In this document: positions 61,166-64,000 of the stretch, one piece after another
Position numbering within the stretch: the stretch's first letter is position 1
Layout: each line of letters begins with the position of its first letter
Source of the DNA: Candidatus Gastranaerophilales bacterium
GTDB lineage: Bacteria; Cyanobacteriota; Vampirovibrionia; Gastranaerophilales; JANQFW01
Length of the DNA stretch: 64,000 nt
NCBI GenBank assembly: GCA_028277625.1
Contig: JANQFW010000059.1
Span: 1-64,000, forward strand
Direction: 5' to 3'
Position numbers and translations under genes: made by a program
The notes under the pieces: generated by a model
Databases searched by the model: none
Seen by the model: only the letters and a program-made list of their open reading frames with translations
What the model was told of the DNA's origin: nothing

Positions 61166-64000
61166 ATGGCAGAAGACATAACAGGCACCAATGCTAATAA
61201 TAATCTCACTGGCACAAGTGATAGTGAGAAGATTTATGGCGAAGGCGGCGATGATACTTTAAACGGTGGAGCCGGTGATGATACAATGTATGGTGGTTCA
61301 GGCGACGATGTTTATAGCGTCGACAGTACTGCCGACAAAATCATCGAAAATGCTGGTGCAGGAAGCGATATAATCAGATCTAGTGTTTCTTTTACTCTTG
61401 CAGATAATGTAGAGACTTTAGAATTATCTGGTTCTGATGATTTAAACGCAACAGGTAATACTGCTAATAATACTTTAACAGGTAATGACGGAGCTAACAC
61501 ATTAGATGGTGGCTCAGGTGCAGATAAAATGAGCGGTGGCTCAGGTGATGACACATATATTGTAGACAACCTAAAAGATACTGTTACAGATTCAGCTGGT
61601 ACTGACTTAGTAGAGTCATCTGTCAGCTTTACACTAACTGATAGCAGTCTCGAAAATTTAACATTAACAGGTTCCGGAAATAATCGTGCAACTGGTAACT
61701 CTCAAGACAATACTATCATAGGTAACTCCGGTAATAACGTAATTGATGGTGGTGCCGGTGCTGATGAGATGCTCGGTGGTGCCGGTAATGATATTTACAT
61801 AGTAGATTCTGAAAGTGATGATGTTTCTGAAGATGCTAACGAAGGTACTAGCGATAAAGTTAAGTCTTACGTTGACTATACTTTAGGCGATAACCTTGAA
61901 AAATTAGTATTAAAAGGAACAGAAAACTTAACAGGTACAGGTAATAGTGAAGATAACCTTGTAAAAGGTAATGATGGAGACAATACACTTGACGGTGGCG
62001 AAGGTGCTGACACCTTTAAAGGCGGCGCAGGTGATGATGTTTACATTGTAGATAACGCAAGTGACATTATTACAGAATTATCTGGTCAGGGTGAAGATAC
62101 TGTACAAACAACAGTTTCTTACACAATGGCAGAAAACATCGAAAATCTTGAAGTTACAAATGAAGAAGCTGTACACTTAAAAGGCAATAAGTCTGATAAC
62201 CTTATAACAGGTAACTCTGCAGCTAATACCTTAGATGGTAAAAGAGGTGCAGATACTTTAGTTGGTGGCTCAGGTGATGATATTTATATCATAAACTCTG
62301 ATGACATTGTTTCAGAAGAGTCAAATGGCGGTACTGACACAGTACAGGCTAAAAAAGATTATACCTTAGCTGATAACGTAGAAAACCTTGAAGCATTTGG
62401 TACCAAAAAAGTTAATTTATATGGTAATGACCTAGACAACACATTGACAGGTAATACAACCGCTAATAAACTTGATGGTGGTGAAGGTGCTGACACTATG
62501 ATAGGTGGTGCCGGCGATGATAAATATTTTGTTGATGATGAAAATGATGTTGTATCTGAAGAATCTGACGGTGGTTCAGATAAAGTTATTACTACTATAG
62601 ATTATACTTTAGGTGATAACGTAGAAAAGCTAAAGTTTGACGGTGATGATGATTTATCAGGAACCGGCAACAGCTTAGCAAACGTATTAAAGGGTAACAC
62701 CGGAGATAACACACTTGATGGTGGCGAAGGAGCAGATACATTAAAAGGTGCTGCCGGCAATGACACCTATACTGTTGATAATACCGGTGATGTTATACAA
62801 GAAAAATCAGGTGAAGGTACTGATACTGTAAAAACATCAGTATCTTATACTCTTTCTGATAATGTAGAAAATCTACAAGTAACATCTTCAGATGAAGTAC
62901 ACTTAGTAGGTAGTTCTGATGACAACCAAATTACAGGTAACTCAGCTGTTAACACATTAGATGGTGGCAAAGGTGCTGACACTCTCATAGGTGCTGATGG
63001 CGATGATATTTACCTTGTTGATGATGAAAAAGACGTTGTATCAGAAGATTCTAATGAAGGTACTGATACTGTAGAAGCAAAAGTTAACTATACTTTAGGT
63101 GACAATGTAGAAAATATTACGTTAAAAGGTACCAAGAGTATAAGCGCATACGGTAATGATGAAGCTAATACCTTGACCGGTAATACTGCGAAAAACACCC
63201 TTGATGGTGGCGAAGGTGCAGACACCTTGACCGGTGGTCTTGGCAATGACTACTATGTTGTTGATAATACTGGTGACGTTGTATCAGAAGAAGCAGATGA
63301 AGGTACAGATAAAGTAGAATCAAGTATTACATATACTTTAGGCGATAACCTTGAAAAATTAACCCTAAGCGGAACTTCTGTTATCGACGGTTATGGTAAT
63401 AGTTTAGATAACGTAATTAAAGGTAATGATCAAGCTAACACTATTAATGGCGATGAAGGTGCTGACACTATGAAAGGTGAAGGCGGCAACGACACATACA
63501 CAGTTGATAACACTGGTGACGTTGTTAAAGAATCTTCAAGCAGTGGTGGTATTGACCACGTTAACTCAAGTGTAAGCTTTACACTCGGTGATAATGTAGA
63601 ACACTTAGACTTAACAGGCTCTGATGAGCTAAGTGGTACAGGTAATGATCTAGCAAACACACTAGATGGAACCGATGGTTCTAATACACTTGATGGTGGT
63701 GAGAACAAAGATACCATGATTGGTGGAGATGGTGATGATCTTTATTATGTAGACAATACTGGCGATGTAGTAACAGAAGAAGCTTCTAAAGGTACTGACG
63801 AAGTTAATTCATCAGTAACTTATACATTAGGCAGTAATGTTGAAAATCTTACCTTATCAGGTAAAAGTAATATAAGTGGCTATGGTAATACTTTAGCTAA
63901 CTCTTTAACAGGTAATGCAGGAAATAATACCCTTGACGGTGGTACAGGCGCGGATACTATGGCTGGTGGTGCAGGTGATGACTATTACTTTGTTGACAAT
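61166..64000 (+). CDS. giant RTX repeat protein, 3' truncated by window end
   Basis: AAAGGAG RBS then MAEDITGTNANNNLTGTSDSEKIYGEGGDDTLNGGAGDDTMYGG...; open to position 64000; ~12 units of ~245 bp. Confidence 0.88.
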   Translation, partial: MAEDITGTNANNNLTGTSDSEKIYGEGGDDTLNGGAGDDTMYGGSGDDVYSVDSTADKIIENAGAGSDIIRSSVSFTLADNVETLELSGSDDLNATGNTANNTLTGNDGANTLDGGSGADKMSGGSGDDTYIVDNLKDTVTDSAGTDLVESSVSFTLTDSSLENLTLTGSGNNRATGNSQDNTIIGNSGNNVIDGGAGADEMLGGAGNDIYIVDSESDDVSEDANEGTSDKVKSYVDYTLGDNLEKLVLKGTENLTGTGNSEDNLVKGNDGDNTLDGGEGADTFKGGAGDDVYIVDNASDIITELSGQGEDTVQTTVSYTMAENIENLEVTNEEAVHLKGNKSDNLITGNSAANTLDGKRGADTLVGGSGDDIYIINSDDIVSEESNGGTDTVQAKKDYTLADNVENLEAFGTKKVNLYGNDLDNTLTGNTTANKLDGGEGADTMIGGAGDDKYFVDDENDVVSEESDGGSDKVITTIDYTLGDNVEKLKFDGDDDLSGTGNSLANVLKGNTGDNTLDGGEGADTLKGAAGNDTYTVDNTGDVIQEKSGEGTDTVKTSVSYTLSDNVENLQVTSSDEVHLVGSSDDNQITGNSAVNTLDGGKGADTLIGADGDDIYLVDDEKDVVSEDSNEGTDTVEAKVNYTLGDNVENITLKGTKSISAYGNDEANTLTGNTAKNTLDGGEGADTLTGGLGNDYYVVDNTGDVVSEEADEGTDKVESSITYTLGDNLEKLTLSGTSVIDGYGNSLDNVIKGNDQANTINGDEGADTMKGEGGNDTYTVDNTGDVVKESSSSGGIDHVNSSVSFTLGDNVEHLDLTGSDELSGTGNDLANTLDGTDGSNTLDGGENKDTMIGGDGDDLYYVDNTGDVVTEEASKGTDEVNSSVTYTLGSNVENLTLSGKSNISGYGNTLANSLTGNAGNNTLDGGTGADTMAGGAGDDYYFVDN

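Noticed and set aside
61312-63717. Ser/Pro-rich minus ORFs (85, 95 aa)
   Set aside because: Antisense shadows of RTX protein 3.
61166-64000. ~245-bp periodic repeats as a possible CRISPR or satellite array
   Set aside because: Continuous open frame with RTX consensus; period far too long for CRISPR.

Overview
AT-rich 64 kb bacterial window, apparently from an anaerobic diderm (two-partner secretion, riboflavin/biotin/NAD/isoprenoid genes, HydE, CO dehydrogenase). The lineage cannot be fixed from sequence alone; a Vampirovibrionia/Melainabacteria-like host is only a guess. Housekeeping blocks: thiL-ispD-bioY-rimI, agmatinase, gatB, mnmA-metY-thiF-nadA-bioB, uvrC, ribE-ribBA-ribH. Accessory blocks: a TpsB/TpsA two-partner secretion pair; a RelBE-like toxin-antitoxin; an rrf2-cooS-cooF-FNOR operon; three RTX-type repeat proteins, two of which carry an embedded C39-like papain-fold cysteine protease domain; a CHASE2 cyclase; an HMW1C/SPINDLY-like GT41 glycosyltransferase; and a divergent pair of TPR-glycosyltransferases. 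The most unusual signals are: (1) the RTX proteins with a shared C39-like insertion; (2) a ~360-400 bp non-coding element present as an inverted pair ~51 kb apart, whose right copy adjoins a cluster of GGTGGC hairpins; (3) an orphan duplicated-repeat protein flanked by decayed ACCTT/KVK repeat DNA; (4) Cys-rich tails on the convergent hydE and DtxR-like genes; (5) an atypical CooS controlled by a probable Fe-S Rrf2 regulator with visible operator dyads. No rRNA, tRNA or CRISPR was recognised.
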